A stretch of DNA of 64,000 bases. Source: Bradyrhizobium guangdongense. GTDB taxonomy: Bacteria > Pseudomonadota > Alphaproteobacteria > Rhizobiales > Xanthobacteraceae. The number at the start of each line of letters is the position of its first letter. Position 1 is the stretch's first letter. The stretch is from positions 6,138,001 to 6,202,000 of the forward strand of contig NZ_CP030051.1 in the NCBI RefSeq assembly GCF_004114975.1. Reading direction: 5' to 3'. Below are positions 8,013-16,555 of the stretch, piece by piece. The notes under the pieces are model-generated. The model had not been told where the DNA came from and did not search any database. It was given only the letters and a program-made list of their open reading frames with translations. Both the position numbers and the translations under genes were made by a program.

Positions 8013-8747
8013 ATGGTCATGACCGCGACTCAAAATCCGCTCCGGCCGAAGCTGCCGAACGGCGTACGCATCTACGCCCTCAGCGACATCCACGGCTGCG
8101 CGCATCTGCTCGAGCAGATGTTCGCCGTCATCGATGCCGACATGGCGAACAGTCGCCCCTATCGTGCGATCGAGGTCTTTCTCGGTGACTACATCGATCG
8201 CGGGCCGGACTCGCGTCGCACGCTGGACCTCCTGATCAGCCGCAGCCGCCGCCGCAACACAGTCTTTCTCAAGGGCAATCACGAGGCCTATTTCAACTCG
8301 GTGCTGGACGATCCCTCGCGGACCGCCGACTGGTTTCAGTTCGGTGGCCTCCAGACCCTGATGTCCTACGGAATCTCGGCGGCGCCGGATCTCAGCAACG
8401 ACGAGCAGTTCGATCTCGTCCGCGAGCTCACGTCTGCGATGCCGCCACAGCACATCGCGTTCCTGCGCCAATTGCGGCCCACATTCACGTGCGGCGACTT
8501 CTTCTTCGTGCATGCGGGCGTTCGTCCCGGAATCCCGCTGTCCGAGCAGCGAGAGCAGGATCTGCTGTGGATTAGGGACGAATTTCTCCAGAGCAAGAAG
8601 CGCTTCGGGAAATATGTCGTGCACGGCCATACGCCGGTGCGCCAGGCCGAGCTGCTCGAAAACCGCGCCAATATCGATACCGGAGCCTATGCCACCGGCA
8701 ACCTGACGCTGCTGTCGATTCAGGGCAACAGCATGCTCGCGATCTAG
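8013..8747 (+). CDS. metallophosphoesterase, serine/threonine phosphatase-like
   Basis: Cytoplasmic calcineurin-like phosphoesterase of 244 residues. Metal-binding motifs are in order: SDIHGC (about 21-26), GDYIDRGPDS (about 56-65), KGNHE (about 89-93), HAG and VHGHTP near 160-205. This is the PP1/ApaH/PrpE-type layout. An upstream in-frame TTG at 8004 is a possible start, but ATG 8013 fits the GAAAGAG site at 7997-8003 better; a second ATG lies at 8019. Such phosphatases often sit in rhizobial EPS clusters and could reverse phosphorylation by the ExoP-type kinase, but Ser/Thr versus Tyr specificity cannot be read from sequence. Confidence 0.88.
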   Translation: MVMTATQNPLRPKLPNGVRIYALSDIHGCAHLLEQMFAVIDADMANSRPYRAIEVFLGDYIDRGPDSRRTLDLLISRSRRRNTVFLKGNHEAYFNSVLDDPSRTADWFQFGGLQTLMSYGISAAPDLSNDEQFDLVRELTSAMPPQHIAFLRQLRPTFTCGDFFFVHAGVRPGIPLSEQREQDLLWIRDEFLQSKKRFGKYVVHGHTPVRQAELLENRANIDTGAYATGNLTLLSIQGNSMLAI

Positions 8748-8762
8748 CGACGCGTGGGCGCC

Positions 8763-9185
8763 TCAGTTGGTCTGGCTCGCCGGCGGCCGATATTCCGGGA
8801 ACCGACTGAGCATCGCCGCCTTCAGGAACTTGAAATGAGCGATCGAGGCCGTGAGCTCCTTGAGCCTGCGCTGGCCGTTCAGGATTTCCTTGTCGAACAG
8901 GTCCTGGTGATGATTATCCAGCGCCTCGCGCTCGAGATACTCGTCATCGCCGTTGCCGATGGTTACGGCTGCGCGCGCCAACACGTCTTCCACGCGGCGG
9001 TTCAAGCCGGATTGCTCCCGCTCCGCGGCCTGCAGCGCGTTCTCGATCGCAGCCATGATGGCTTCAATGCGCGTGCGATCAGTCTCCGCATCACGCTCGG
9101 GCGAACGCGCGCGAAATGTCTGCTCTCCCCCGAAACGGTCTTTCAGGAAATTGGGAGTGCGGGCCCGCAAGAAGAGCTGAAACAT
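8763..9185 (-). CDS. conserved hypothetical coiled-coil protein
   Basis: Unrecognised 140-residue protein. ATG 9185 (MFQLFLRARTPNFLKDRF) is preferred over an upstream TTG/ATG because the sequence before it is not protein-like. The body is a charged helical sequence, EAIMAAIENALQAAEREQSG followed by EREALDNHHQDLFDKEILNG, with heptad-like spacing, and a short Pro-containing tail (PEYRPPASQTN). It has no signal peptide or membrane helix. It lies convergent to the phosphatase with a 15-nt gap. Function unknown. Confidence 0.6.
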   Translation of the reverse strand: MFQLFLRARTPNFLKDRFGGEQTFRARSPERDAETDRTRIEAIMAAIENALQAAEREQSGLNRRVEDVLARAAVTIGNGDDEYLEREALDNHHQDLFDKEILNGQRRLKELTASIAHFKFLKAAMLSRFPEYRPPASQTN

Positions 9186-9294
9186 GCGTGCATTTCCGGT
9201 TCGAGGCGCCAGGCCGGAAAATGGGCCTGGGATGGTTAACAAAGCTTAAAGGCCGCGGAACATTGCGCTCCGGCTCCGCCTTGTGAACCACCGT

Positions 9295-10191
9295 TCAGAT
9301 CGTCGCCTGGAAAATATCCAACTCCCGATCAAGCGCCTGCTGCCAGTCCGGCGGCGCAATGCCGAAGCGCTCACGCAGCAGCGTCAGATCGAGACGGGAA
9401 TTGGACGGCCGCTTCGCCTTGACCGGAAATTCGTCCGAACGGATTGGAACGATTTCCTTCACGGCGAGTTTGACGCCCCGCGATTGCAACCCGACAACGA
9501 TCGCAGTCGCAAAGCCGTGCCAGCTGGTCTCGCCCGCGCAGACCAGATTGACGACGCCGCCTCGCTGCTCGAACGTCTTGCGGAGGCCATCGCCACCCAA
9601 CGGCAGCATTGCAACAATCGCTTGCGAAATCGTGCTCGCTGTCGTCGGCGCACCGATCTGGTCGGCGACGATCCGCAATTGCTCGCGCTCTCCGGCGAGC
9701 CGCACGATGGTCTTGAGAAAATTCGCACCTGACGCGGCGTACACCCATGACGTGCGCGCGATCACATGCAAGGCACCCGCCTCGGCAATGGCAAGGTCCC
9801 CGGCGAGCTTGCTTTGGCCATAGACCGAGAGCGGACCCGGCGTGCTGTCTTCGCGCCAGGGACGATCACCGGAGCCGTCGAAAACATAATCGGTCGAGAA
9901 GTGTATCAACGGCACGCCGCGCGGTGCGGCCCATTGGGCGATCGCACGCGGAGCCTCCGCGTTGATCCGAAAAGCGAGTTCTCGCTCGTCTTCCGCCCGA
10001 TCGACGGCGGTATAAGCTGCGGGATTGACGATCAGATCCGGCTTGATCGATTCAAGCTTGCCCGCAAGCTCGTCCGGTCGCGACAGGTCGAACTGGTCTC
10101 GCAACGGCGAAATGACATCGGCCCGCTCGCGAAGCAGCGGAAGCAGAGCTCGGCCCACCTGTCCCGCAGAGCCGGTCAGCAGAACTCTCAT
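9295..10191 (-). CDS. rfbD: dTDP-4-dehydrorhamnose reductase
   Basis: Last enzyme of dTDP-L-rhamnose synthesis: NAD(P)H-dependent reduction of dTDP-4-keto-rhamnose. The protein is 298 residues, the usual length. It has the Rossmann motif LLTGSAGQVGRALLP at the N-terminus, NPAAYTAVDRAE, and the catalytic STDYVFDG followed by YGQSKLAGD (YxxxK). It is immediately downstream of rfbC (one base between stop and start), so the two are co-transcribed from the rfbC-rfbA intergenic region. Rhamnose is presumably a component of the EPS or LPS made by this locus. Confidence 0.95.
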   Translation of the reverse strand: MRVLLTGSAGQVGRALLPLLRERADVISPLRDQFDLSRPDELAGKLESIKPDLIVNPAAYTAVDRAEDERELAFRINAEAPRAIAQWAAPRGVPLIHFSTDYVFDGSGDRPWREDSTPGPLSVYGQSKLAGDLAIAEAGALHVIARTSWVYAASGANFLKTIVRLAGEREQLRIVADQIGAPTTASTISQAIVAMLPLGGDGLRKTFEQRGGVVNLVCAGETSWHGFATAIVVGLQSRGVKLAVKEIVPIRSDEFPVKAKRPSNSRLDLTLLRERFGIAPPDWQQALDRELDIFQATI

Positions 10192-10192
10192 C

Positions 10193-10747
10193 TCAGATCT
10201 CCCCGTAACGTGGGAGATTCTTCACATCCGCGAGCAAGGGAGCGTCAGCATCCTTGGGCGACAGCGACGGCGCCGCGAGACCCCACTCGATGCCGATCGC
10301 CGGGTCGTTCCAGCGAATGGAGATCTCGTCCTTCGGGCTGTAGAGCGCGTCGCATTTATAGAAGAAGTCAGCGGTCTCGGAGAGAACCGCAAAGCCATGC
10401 GCGAAGCCGCGAGGAACCCACAATTGCCGGCGATTGTCCTCACTCAATTCGACAGCAACATGACGCCCAAAATTTGGGCTGCCGATGCGAACATCGACAG
10501 CAACATCCAACACACGGCCGCGCAGCGCCGAGACCAGCTTGCCCTGCGTGAAAGGATTTTGGAGGTGCAGCCCGCGCAACACTCCATGTCGCGAGCGTGA
10601 CAGATTGTCCTGAACGAACGGCTGCGCAACCCCGCTCTGCGCGTAACGCTCGAATTGATAGGTCTCCAAGAAAAAGCCGCGTTGATCACCGAAGAGCTTC
10701 GGCTCGATGATCAAAACTTCGGGCAGATCTGTCTTGATAACGTTCAT
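10193..10747 (-). CDS. rfbC: dTDP-4-dehydrorhamnose 3,5-epimerase
   Basis: Cupin-fold epimerase of 184 residues. ATG 10747 (MNVIKTDLPEVLIIEPKLFG) gives the family's usual length; upstream in-frame codons belong to the divergent promoter. Motifs include FGDQRGFFLETYQ, FVQDNLSRSRHGVLRGLH with the catalytic His, AVDVRIGSPNFG and LWVPRGFAHGF. It is followed at one base by rfbD. It converts dTDP-4-keto-6-deoxyglucose to the L-lyxo form for the reductase. Confidence 0.95.
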   Translation of the reverse strand: MNVIKTDLPEVLIIEPKLFGDQRGFFLETYQFERYAQSGVAQPFVQDNLSRSRHGVLRGLHLQNPFTQGKLVSALRGRVLDVAVDVRIGSPNFGRHVAVELSEDNRRQLWVPRGFAHGFAVLSETADFFYKCDALYSPKDEISIRWNDPAIGIEWGLAAPSLSPKDADAPLLADVKNLPRYGEI

Positions 10748-10832
10748 TCCAGCGACTTCAGCTCCGCGTACACAACGATCTTGTGCAGCGCACACTATCT
10801 GATATTTAAAGGTTGGTAAACCAGAGGGACCG
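10748..10832. promoter_or_regulatory. divergent promoter region rfbC / rfbA
   Basis: The 85 bases between divergent rfbC and rfbA include an AT-rich stretch (TGATATTTAAAG, about 10800-10811) that could serve as a -10 region. The GAGGG site just before ATG 10833 is the rfbA ribosome binding site. Coordinated transcription of both rhamnose half-operons from here is inferred. Confidence 0.45.
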
Positions 10833-11711
10833 ATGAAGGGAATCATACTCGCTGGCGGAACTGGCTCGCGCCTTTATCCCGTCACGACAGTTGTGTCGAA
10901 GCAATTGCTCCCGGTTTTTGACAAACCGATGATCTACTATCCGCTCTCGACATTGATGCTCGCTGGTATTCGCGACATTCTCGTCATCTCGACGCCGCAG
11001 GACAAGCCGCTGTTCCAGCGCTTGCTCGGCGATGGAGCCGAGATCGGCGTCAACTTCTCTTACGCCACCCAGGAAACTCCTCGCGGTCTTGCCGACGCAT
11101 TCATCGTTGGCCGCGAATTCGTGGGATCGGATTCCGTCGCCCTGGTTCTCGGAGACAACATCTTCTACGGCCACGGGCTTCCGGAGATGCTTGCCAAGGC
11201 TGCGGCACGCAAGAGCGGCGCCACGATCTTCGGCTATGTCGTCAACTCGCCCGAACAATACGGCGTGGTCGAACTCGGTGCTGACGGGCGCGCGCGCTCG
11301 ATCGAGGAAAAACCCAAACAGCCGAAGTCGAACGTGGCCGTGACCGGCCTTTATTTCTACGACAACAGCGTCGTCGACATCGCAGCCGAGATCAAACCCT
11401 CGGCGCGAGGCGAGATCGAAATCACCGACGTCAACAATGCGTATCTTGCCCGCGGCGATCTGTTCGTCGAAGTGCTTGGACGCGGCTTCGCCTGGCTCGA
11501 CACCGGCACGCACGCCTCGTTGGTCGAAGCCAGTCATTTCGTGCAGATCCTGGAACAGCGCCAGGGACTGCGTATCGCCTGCCCCGAGGAAATCGCCTTG
11601 CGGCGCGGTTACATCTCTCTCGAAGCCTTCGCGAAGGTCGCCGAGAAGACCGCCAAGAGCAGCTACGGCCAGTATCTGCAATCGGTGGCCCGTTCTTTCG
11701 CACACGACTGA
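10833..11711 (+). CDS. rfbA: glucose-1-phosphate thymidylyltransferase
   Basis: First enzyme of dTDP-L-rhamnose synthesis (dTTP + glucose-1-phosphate). The protein is 292 residues, typical for RfbA/RmlA. It begins [18 protein letters not shown], the nucleotide-binding signature, followed by [29 protein letters not shown] and EKPKQPKSN. It is followed 12 nt later by rfbB, so the pair forms a short operon divergent from rfbCD. Confidence 0.96.
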   Translation: MKGIILAGGTGSRLYPVTTVVSKQLLPVFDKPMIYYPLSTLMLAGIRDILVISTPQDKPLFQRLLGDGAEIGVNFSYATQETPRGLADAFIVGREFVGSDSVALVLGDNIFYGHGLPEMLAKAAARKSGATIFGYVVNSPEQYGVVELGADGRARSIEEKPKQPKSNVAVTGLYFYDNSVVDIAAEIKPSARGEIEITDVNNAYLARGDLFVEVLGRGFAWLDTGTHASLVEASHFVQILEQRQGLRIACPEEIALRRGYISLEAFAKVAEKTAKSSYGQYLQSVARSFAHD

Positions 11712-11723
11712 GGCAGATCATCC

Positions 11724-12788
11724 ATGCGCTTCAAAGGCTCCACGATCTTCGTCACGGGCGGTGCGGGTTTCATCGGCTCCGCAGTCGTGCGTCATCTTCT
11801 CCGCGACACCCAGGCGCGCGTCGTCAACATCGACAAGCTGACCTATGCCGCCAATCTCGAGTCGATCCCCGACGCCGGGACAAATCCGCGTTATGCATTC
11901 GAGAAGCAATGCATTTGCGAGGCGGCCTCTCTTCGCAAGCTGTTCGAGAAATACCAGCCCGCCGCCGTGATGAACCTCGCGGCAGAAAGCCATGTCGATC
12001 GTTCGATCGATGGTCCCGGCGAATTCATCCAGACCAACATCGTCGGTACCTTCACGCTGCTGCAGGAAGCGCTGCGATACTGGAGGACGTTGAGCCCGGA
12101 CGGGCGCGCGCAATTCCGCTTCCTCCACATCTCTACCGACGAGGTGTTCGGCTCGCTCGGCAAGGACGGATATTTCACCGAGACCACTCCCTATTCACCG
12201 AATTCGCCCTATTCGGCGAGCAAGGCGTCGTCCGACCATCTGGTCCGCGCCTGGCGTGAGACCTACGACCTTCCGACGATGGTGACGAACTGCTCGAACA
12301 ATTACGGGCCCTATCACTTTCCCGAGAAGCTCATTCCCCACATCATCATCAAGGGCCTCGCCGGAGAGCCGCTGCCGGTTTACGGCGACGGTCAGAACAT
12401 CCGCGACTGGCTCTACGTCGAGGATCATGCCAAGGCGCTCGCACTGGTGCTCGAGCGCGGTGCGATCGGCGAGACGTACAATGTCGGCGGACGGAACGAG
12501 CGCACCAACCTGCACGTCGTGGAGAGCATTTGCGATCTGCTCGACCAGATGTCGCCGCGCGCAGCGGGTTCCCGGCGCGGCCTGATCTCATTCGTCGCCG
12601 ACCGTCCCGGTCACGATCGCCGCTATGCCATCGATGCTTCGAAACTCGAGCGCGAGCTCGGATGGCGCGCTGACGAGAATTTCGAAAGCGGTCTCGCCAA
12701 AACGGTTCGCTGGTTCTTCGACAACAAGCAATGGTGGCTAGCCATTCTCGATCGCGGCTATCAGCAGAAGCGCATCGGCTTGGGATAG
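11724..12788 (+). CDS. rfbB: dTDP-glucose 4,6-dehydratase
   Basis: NAD-dependent dehydratase of 354 residues. It has the Rossmann motif [33 protein letters not shown], the catalytic region [24 protein letters not shown] (YxxxK) and [17 protein letters not shown]. It makes dTDP-4-keto-6-deoxyglucose, the substrate of rfbC. A GAGG site overlaps the rfbA stop. Confidence 0.96.
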   Translation: MRFKGSTIFVTGGAGFIGSAVVRHLLRDTQARVVNIDKLTYAANLESIPDAGTNPRYAFEKQCICEAASLRKLFEKYQPAAVMNLAAESHVDRSIDGPGEFIQTNIVGTFTLLQEALRYWRTLSPDGRAQFRFLHISTDEVFGSLGKDGYFTETTPYSPNSPYSASKASSDHLVRAWRETYDLPTMVTNCSNNYGPYHFPEKLIPHIIIKGLAGEPLPVYGDGQNIRDWLYVEDHAKALALVLERGAIGETYNVGGRNERTNLHVVESICDLLDQMSPRAAGSRRGLISFVADRPGHDRRYAIDASKLERELGWRADENFESGLAKTVRWFFDNKQWWLAILDRGYQQKRIGLG

Positions 12789-12878
12789 GGGATCGATCGG
12801 CCGCTCGCGGTCCTGTCGTCCGGCCAGACATTGGCGCCCAGCCGGCCGCCTCGAACCGCAACAGAGATAAGCAAGCGG

Positions 12879-13085
12879 ATGGACGAACTCTTCTTCGTCT
12901 GGATTCGCGGCCTGGACGGACGTCCCAAGCCGCAGATCTGGGACGCGGATCAATTTTCCGGCCCAGAATGGAAGTTCAGGCACGTCATCGCCCGGCATGC
13001 CCTGGATGTGAAGGCGCGCGGAATGGGGCTGGATATGCTGGCGAAACTCTTTCCTGCGCCGCCTGGCTTCGAAGAGTGGACCTAG
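12879..13085 (+). CDS. small conserved hypothetical protein
   Basis: Unrecognised 68-residue cytoplasmic protein (MDELFFVWIRGLDGRPKPQI...). ATG 12879 is used; an upstream in-frame ATG at 12831 adds 16 non-conserved-looking residues. It is rich in aromatic residues (Trp in VWIRG, IWDADQF, EWKF, EEWT) with an internal helix RHVIARHALDVKARGMGLDM. Its last four bases overlap the end of the convergent gene on the other strand. Function unknown. Confidence 0.6.
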   Translation: MDELFFVWIRGLDGRPKPQIWDADQFSGPEWKFRHVIARHALDVKARGMGLDMLAKLFPAPPGFEEWT

Positions 13086-13369
13086 GCTTCTGCCGTAGAC
13101 GCGAAATCGGGCCGAGCGACACGGCTCTGCGTCATCCAGACTTTCCACGCACCTTCGTGCTTGGCATATAACTCCAGCCAGCGTTCCTCGCCGGGAGCAG
13201 GCCGGCCATCGTGCTCGCCCCGCATTGCCCGAGTTCGACCGCCCTCCGGTTCACTGTCGAGCCGCTCGAACTCGAAGGTCTCCTCGGGCGTAAGACCGAT
13301 CAGAACGCGCTTGCCGACCGCATCGACAAAGTACCGCCGCGGCGCATTGTTGTCCTTGAAACCAGTCAT
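13082..13369 (-). CDS. small conserved hypothetical protein
   Basis: Unrecognised 95-residue protein. ATG 13369 (MTGFKDNNAPRRYFVDAVGK) is taken in preference to a longer frame whose first 29 residues are basic and unlike a protein start. The N-terminal part reads as a small beta-rich domain (RRYFVDAVGKRVLIGLTPEE), and the C-terminus has WLELYAKHEGAWKVWMTQSR. It has no signal peptide. It is convergent with the gene before it. Function unknown. Confidence 0.6.
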   Translation of the reverse strand: MTGFKDNNAPRRYFVDAVGKRVLIGLTPEETFEFERLDSEPEGGRTRAMRGEHDGRPAPGEERWLELYAKHEGAWKVWMTQSRVARPDFASTAEA

Positions 13370-13599
13370 GGCCGAACCTCTTTTTGGTTTCGACGGGGCG
13401 CCCGATCGCAGATCCCATTCAAACACGCGCAGCAGAGGCAATTGAACCGCTGCCACCGCGAGTTCTCCTGTCGACCGTCTCGATTTGGTGCAACGATCTC
13501 AGCTTCGAGTTGTGTCGAGATCGTGATGGTGGCCGCTGATTTTGTCGTCACCGACGGGAATTTTTGGGCAGCAGCGTGCGTGCTTCGTAATCGCTCGCA

Positions 13600-13755
13600 T
13601 CACCCAACCAGCCAAAAGAAGAATTTGACTGCCAACAGGATGACGAAATACGCCCACCCCATCATTGCGATCAGCGCAACCCCGATAAAGACACCTTCGA
13701 ACGCCCGCTCTCTCATCTTTGCTAGAGGCTTTTCTGACAGTGTTTTTTCAAGCAT
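13600..13755 (-). CDS. 51-residue single-pass membrane protein
   Basis: A short open frame from ATG (13753-13755) to TGA (13600-13602) encodes MLEKTLSEKPLAKMRERAFE, then one long hydrophobic helix (GVFIGVALIAMMGWAYFVIL) and an aromatic tail (FFFWLVG). An AGAAG site lies upstream. The charged N-terminus plus a single transmembrane helix is a typical real small-membrane-protein design. Function unknown. The 230 bases between this gene and the one ending at 13369 hold nothing else I can support. Confidence 0.55.
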   Translation of the reverse strand: MLEKTLSEKPLAKMRERAFEGVFIGVALIAMMGWAYFVILLAVKFFFWLVG

Positions 13756-13788
13756 GTCGATCTTCTTCTATTCGTATCGTTCGCCGGA

Positions 13789-13998
13789 TCATAGCCGAAC
13801 GAATTCGACGATCTCGTGACGAATGAAGTCGAGAAGCAGTCGCCGCTCATTCGCGCCCTTACGGACATCGATCTTCAACGCATTTTGAATCGGCATTGCA
13901 TGCAGCATCGAGCGACGGAACAATTTTTCCGACGATGCCATCGCGCGGATGCCCGATTTGATTCGAGAGATTGCAACTCTTGCGAGAAAATATCGCAT
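13789..13998 (-). CDS. possible small basic protein
   Basis: Weak candidate of 69 residues (MRYFLARVAISRIKSGIRAM...LLLDFIRHEIVEFVRL), basic at the start and with an amphipathic C-terminal helix. A second in-frame ATG (MASSEKLFRRSMLHAMPIQN) would give 50 residues. A plus-strand frame covers the same bases but is Arg/Cys-rich and less protein-like. No family recognised. Confidence 0.3.
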   Translation of the reverse strand: MRYFLARVAISRIKSGIRAMASSEKLFRRSMLHAMPIQNALKIDVRKGANERRLLLDFIRHEIVEFVRL

Positions 13999-14340
13999 TG
14001 CTTGACGCGAAGATCCCGCGAGCGGCCTCGGCGCAATCGAGGGGCCGCCCTGCGCCGACCCAACGTGGCGTTGGGGCGAGCGGAGGATCGCGATCAGCGC
14101 GGATCGGCTCGATCTCGAGAAACTCCGGACTTGTACGGAGCGCTGGGCGCCGATTTCGTCGCGTTAAGGTTGAGCGGTTAGCTTAATCCGCGTTGTTTGT
14201 TGCGAAGTCTCGCTGATCGCTTATCCATCTCCGCACCGGCTTCCCCAAAAGACCCGGCCCCACCCAAGCAAAGCCGTCGAGCGACATGGGTCCGCTGGAC
14301 GGCTTTGCTGTTGTGACAATGCGAGAGGATCATTTCGGTT
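13999..14340. other. non-coding stretch with a strong inverted repeat
   Basis: These 342 bases have no convincing gene. Near the right end, AGCAAAGCCGTC (14267-14278) and GACGGCTTTGCT (14298-14309) form a perfect 12-bp stem around a 19-nt loop, 31 nt before the small SANT-like gene at 14341. It could be a terminator, a leader structure or an operator. Confidence 0.5.
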
Positions 14341-14514
14341 ATGGCGCGGAAGCCCTGGTCGTTCAAGGAAGACCGCCGGCTCATGGAGCTGGCCAAATCT
14401 TCGACGTCAATCGAAGAAGCGGCAAGGCAGCTCGGTCGCTCGACGGACGCGATCAAGCGCATGGCCCTGCGGCTCGGCCTCTCACTGAAGTCCCGCGCCA
14501 CCAAGAAGAGCTAA
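14341..14514 (+). CDS. 57-residue SANT/Myb-like HTH protein
   Basis: A short frame from ATG 14341 to TAA 14512-14514 encodes MARKPWSFKEDRRLMELAKS, then EEAARQLGRSTDAIKRMALR and LGLSLKSRATKKS. The pattern W-x2-KED-x3-L-x2-LA followed by a helix-turn-helix (EEAARQLGRSTDAIKRMALRL) matches the SANT/Myb-like small DNA-binding proteins found in Bradyrhizobium. It is basic, without signal peptide. A preceding strong hairpin (14267-14309) may govern its expression. An opposite-strand frame over the same bases is rejected because this reading is more protein-like. Confidence 0.6.
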   Translation: MARKPWSFKEDRRLMELAKSSTSIEEAARQLGRSTDAIKRMALRLGLSLKSRATKKS

Positions 14515-14731
14515 GGCAGCTCGCAAGGTCTCCCGCGACAGTGCGCGGACCTATGCGCCTCCTGCCACCAGAGGCGGATGTCAGCCGCAATGCGGCGCAT
14601 CGGGACGCTTCAGCGCCCTCGATCTCCCCACGCTCCGATGTTAGACTGACCGGCGACGAAGACTGGACGCTGTCCCCGTCTCGCGGAGAACGGCCGCGCG
14701 GTCAGCTTCATGGTCTGTTGGAGGATTGCAC

Positions 14732-14983
14732 ATGTTGTCCCGCGCCCTCACCGTAACATTGTTTCTGAGTTTGTCCTCGATGGCCTCAGCGCAGGTTCCT
14801 GTGCGGTTCGGATTTCCGAACGGAGCACCGTGGTGCGCATTTGGCTTCGACTGCAGATTCCTGAATTTTCACGAATGCGCCGACTGGATCTATGATCCGG
14901 CGCGCAACTGCCTGAAGAATCCGTACTTCGCGGCGCGCTACCCCACAAATGTCGACAAGGGCTGGTCCTACAATCGTCGTTGA
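14732..14983 (+). CDS. small secreted cysteine-containing protein (DUF3551-like)
   Basis: Secreted protein of 83 residues. GGAGG at 14720-14724 lies 7 nt before ATG 14732, and a signal peptide follows (MLSRALTVTLFLSLSSMASA, cleaved before Q). The mature domain contains PWCAFGFDCRFLNFHECADW and CLKNPYF, four Cys in a spacing resembling the small secreted DUF3551 proteins common in Bradyrhizobium (WCA...C.F..F..C....C..NP). It is probably periplasmic with two disulfides. Function unknown. The 217 bases upstream hold no gene I can support. Confidence 0.65.
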   Translation: MLSRALTVTLFLSLSSMASAQVPVRFGFPNGAPWCAFGFDCRFLNFHECADWIYDPARNCLKNPYFAARYPTNVDKGWSYNRR

Positions 14984-15123
14984 AGCTCGGGCCTGGCGAC
15001 GGCACATGCCGGTCGCACCCGTTCCAAGCTCTGTGCCGGCACGCAGCGACCGGAATCTGCGAGTCTTAACGATATTCTCGGCTTTCGGGAGCGGCACTGC
15101 GGCCGAACGGCTATGATGCCGCG

Positions 15124-15489
15124 ATGCGCCGGAACCATGTCATCGCAGCAGCGGCGATCTGCCTCGGTCTCATCGTCTATGCCACGCTTGCCACGTTGGC
15201 GGGACGACCGGTGCTCCTTGGCCATGCCGAGGCCTACTGGGTCGTCATCATCGAGCGCTTCAGCGCCTATTGCCTGCTCGGTTTCCTGCTTTCGTTCCTG
15301 CTGCCGGGACGCCTGAGGCTGGCTTGCGCCCTCGTGGTCGCCGTCGCGATCGGACTCGAGCTGCTGCAGGCGTTAATACCCGACCGCGATCCGGGATTCA
15401 TGGACGTGCTGCAAAAGGGGGCCGGCGGCACTGTCGGAGTCATTCTCGCCCAGACAATTCTGGCGTTTCTTCCAAGGGCGCCGTCCTGA
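15124..15489 (+). CDS. VanZ-like small membrane protein
   Basis: Membrane protein of 121 residues with four helices: AAAAICLGLIVYATLATLAG, YCLLGFLLSFLLP, LACALVVAVAIGLELLQAL and GGTVGVILAQTILAFLP. The motif ELLQALIPDRDPGFMDVLQK with a following Gly-rich helix is the VanZ-like signature (E..Q...P.R......D). VanZ-like proteins are linked to teicoplanin resistance in Enterococcus, but most homologues in Gram-negatives have no known role. It stands alone, with a weak ribosome binding site. Confidence 0.75.
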   Translation: MRRNHVIAAAAICLGLIVYATLATLAGRPVLLGHAEAYWVVIIERFSAYCLLGFLLSFLLPGRLRLACALVVAVAIGLELLQALIPDRDPGFMDVLQKGAGGTVGVILAQTILAFLPRAPS

Positions 15490-15543
15490 CCCGAGCCGCG
15501 CCCGTTCGCTTCGTCGAGGCGATGCCCGGATTGCTCCGGCTGC

Positions 15544-15834
15544 CTACCTCGCCATCTGACCGCGCAGCTGGCTGTCCGGATTGGTGACCACGACCCCGGA
15601 CATCAACCGATGGGTTTCGCGGAGAGCCGTGATCGCATGGTCGAGATCGAACTCGGTCTCACGAAGGGTCTCGTAGAACCGCGCCATCAAGGCGGCATTC
15701 AGCTTGACGCGGGTGTTTCCATCGCGGCTCTTGCGGCGATCGAGCGACAGCTGCAGCGCCTGTGCCCTTGCTTCCGCAGCACTACAGCCGTTGAGCGCAG
15801 CCAATTCGTCATATGTCATCCAGATCTGAGGCAT
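15544..15834 (-). CDS. conserved hypothetical protein with HTH-like N-terminus
   Basis: Cytoplasmic protein of 96 residues. The first 50 residues (MTYDELAALNGCSAAEARAQ and DRRKSRDGNTRVKLN) look like a small winged or excisionase-type helix-turn-helix with a following beta wing, then two helices (ALMARFYETLRETEFDLDHA). Similar short proteins recur in Bradyrhizobium genomes, often without assigned function. A DNA-binding role is only suggested. Confidence 0.6.
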   Translation of the reverse strand: MPQIWMTYDELAALNGCSAAEARAQALQLSLDRRKSRDGNTRVKLNAALMARFYETLRETEFDLDHAITALRETHRLMSGVVVTNPDSQLRGQMAR

Positions 15835-15959
15835 GTCCCTGTCCGCCTTTTGTTATGAGCCTCAACCTAGATTTCACATCTAAAAGCAATCTTGCCGCAC
15901 TGCGGTCGCCACATCCTTTCGCGACAACAACGTCAACGCAAAGCTAAGACGCGCGACGA

Positions 15960-16406
15960 TCAGGACGGGGGAAGCCTGGAGGGCGTGATCGGAGGCCGCG
16001 GCCGCGACCGGCCGTCGAGCCCCTTGGGCAGTTTGTCGACGTTGAGTCGCACGATCGCGCATTTGGCGTCGGCCGGAACGACTTCGTCCTGGCTGTAGAT
16101 CAGCGTCGCCTCGAAGTTGATTTCGGGCGCTTGCCTCGCCGTTCCCGAGCATGTCGCCATCGCGCCGCCGCTTGTACCGGTCAGATCGACCTCGACCTCA
16201 TCGGGACCGAATACGCTCGGACTGCCCGCGGTATGCCGCTTCACGGTGAGGACGGCCGTGAAGCGCTGCTGATCGACGTGATAGGAGCCGCCATAGGTGA
16301 AGAAGCTGTCGCTGCCCGAGATCCGCCCATCGACCAATTCCACAAGGCCGGTGCCCTGAGCGTACGGAATCCTGAACCAGGCCGCGTATTTGCCGTCTCT
16401 CAGCAT
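15960..16406 (-). CDS. GrlR-family protein
   Basis: Protein of 148 residues. ATG 16406 (MLRDGKYAAWFRIPYAQGTG) is chosen because homologues start at this MxDGxY motif. The beta-rich lipocalin-like fold is suggested by the repeated pattern GTGLVELVDGRISGSDSFFT, YGGSYHVDQQRFTAVLTV and FEATLIY. GrlR of attaching-effacing E. coli is a repressor partner of the LEE activator GrlA, but no type III secretion genes occur here. In rhizobia such proteins are orphan and of unknown role. The tail (DGRSRPRPPITPSRLPPS) is Pro/Arg-rich and unlike the family. Confidence 0.65.
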   Translation of the reverse strand: MLRDGKYAAWFRIPYAQGTGLVELVDGRISGSDSFFTYGGSYHVDQQRFTAVLTVKRHTAGSPSVFGPDEVEVDLTGTSGGAMATCSGTARQAPEINFEATLIYSQDEVVPADAKCAIVRLNVDKLPKGLDGRSRPRPPITPSRLPPS

Positions 16407-16555
16407 GAAGAATGTCCGTCGCAAATTTCACACGTATTTGCGACCAACTCTGGGGCGCGACAATGACCGATGCGCCGCGCATTTCGCAACGGTTAACGCC
16501 GTGCAAAGCCGATCCGTCAAATTGCCGGCGCTGAATGGACCACTTCGGCGGCGAA

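Noticed and set aside
14178..14504. A minus-strand 108-residue frame opposite the small SANT-like gene
   Set aside because: The plus-strand reading gives a coherent helix-turn-helix, while the minus reading is Arg/Ser-rich without a family.
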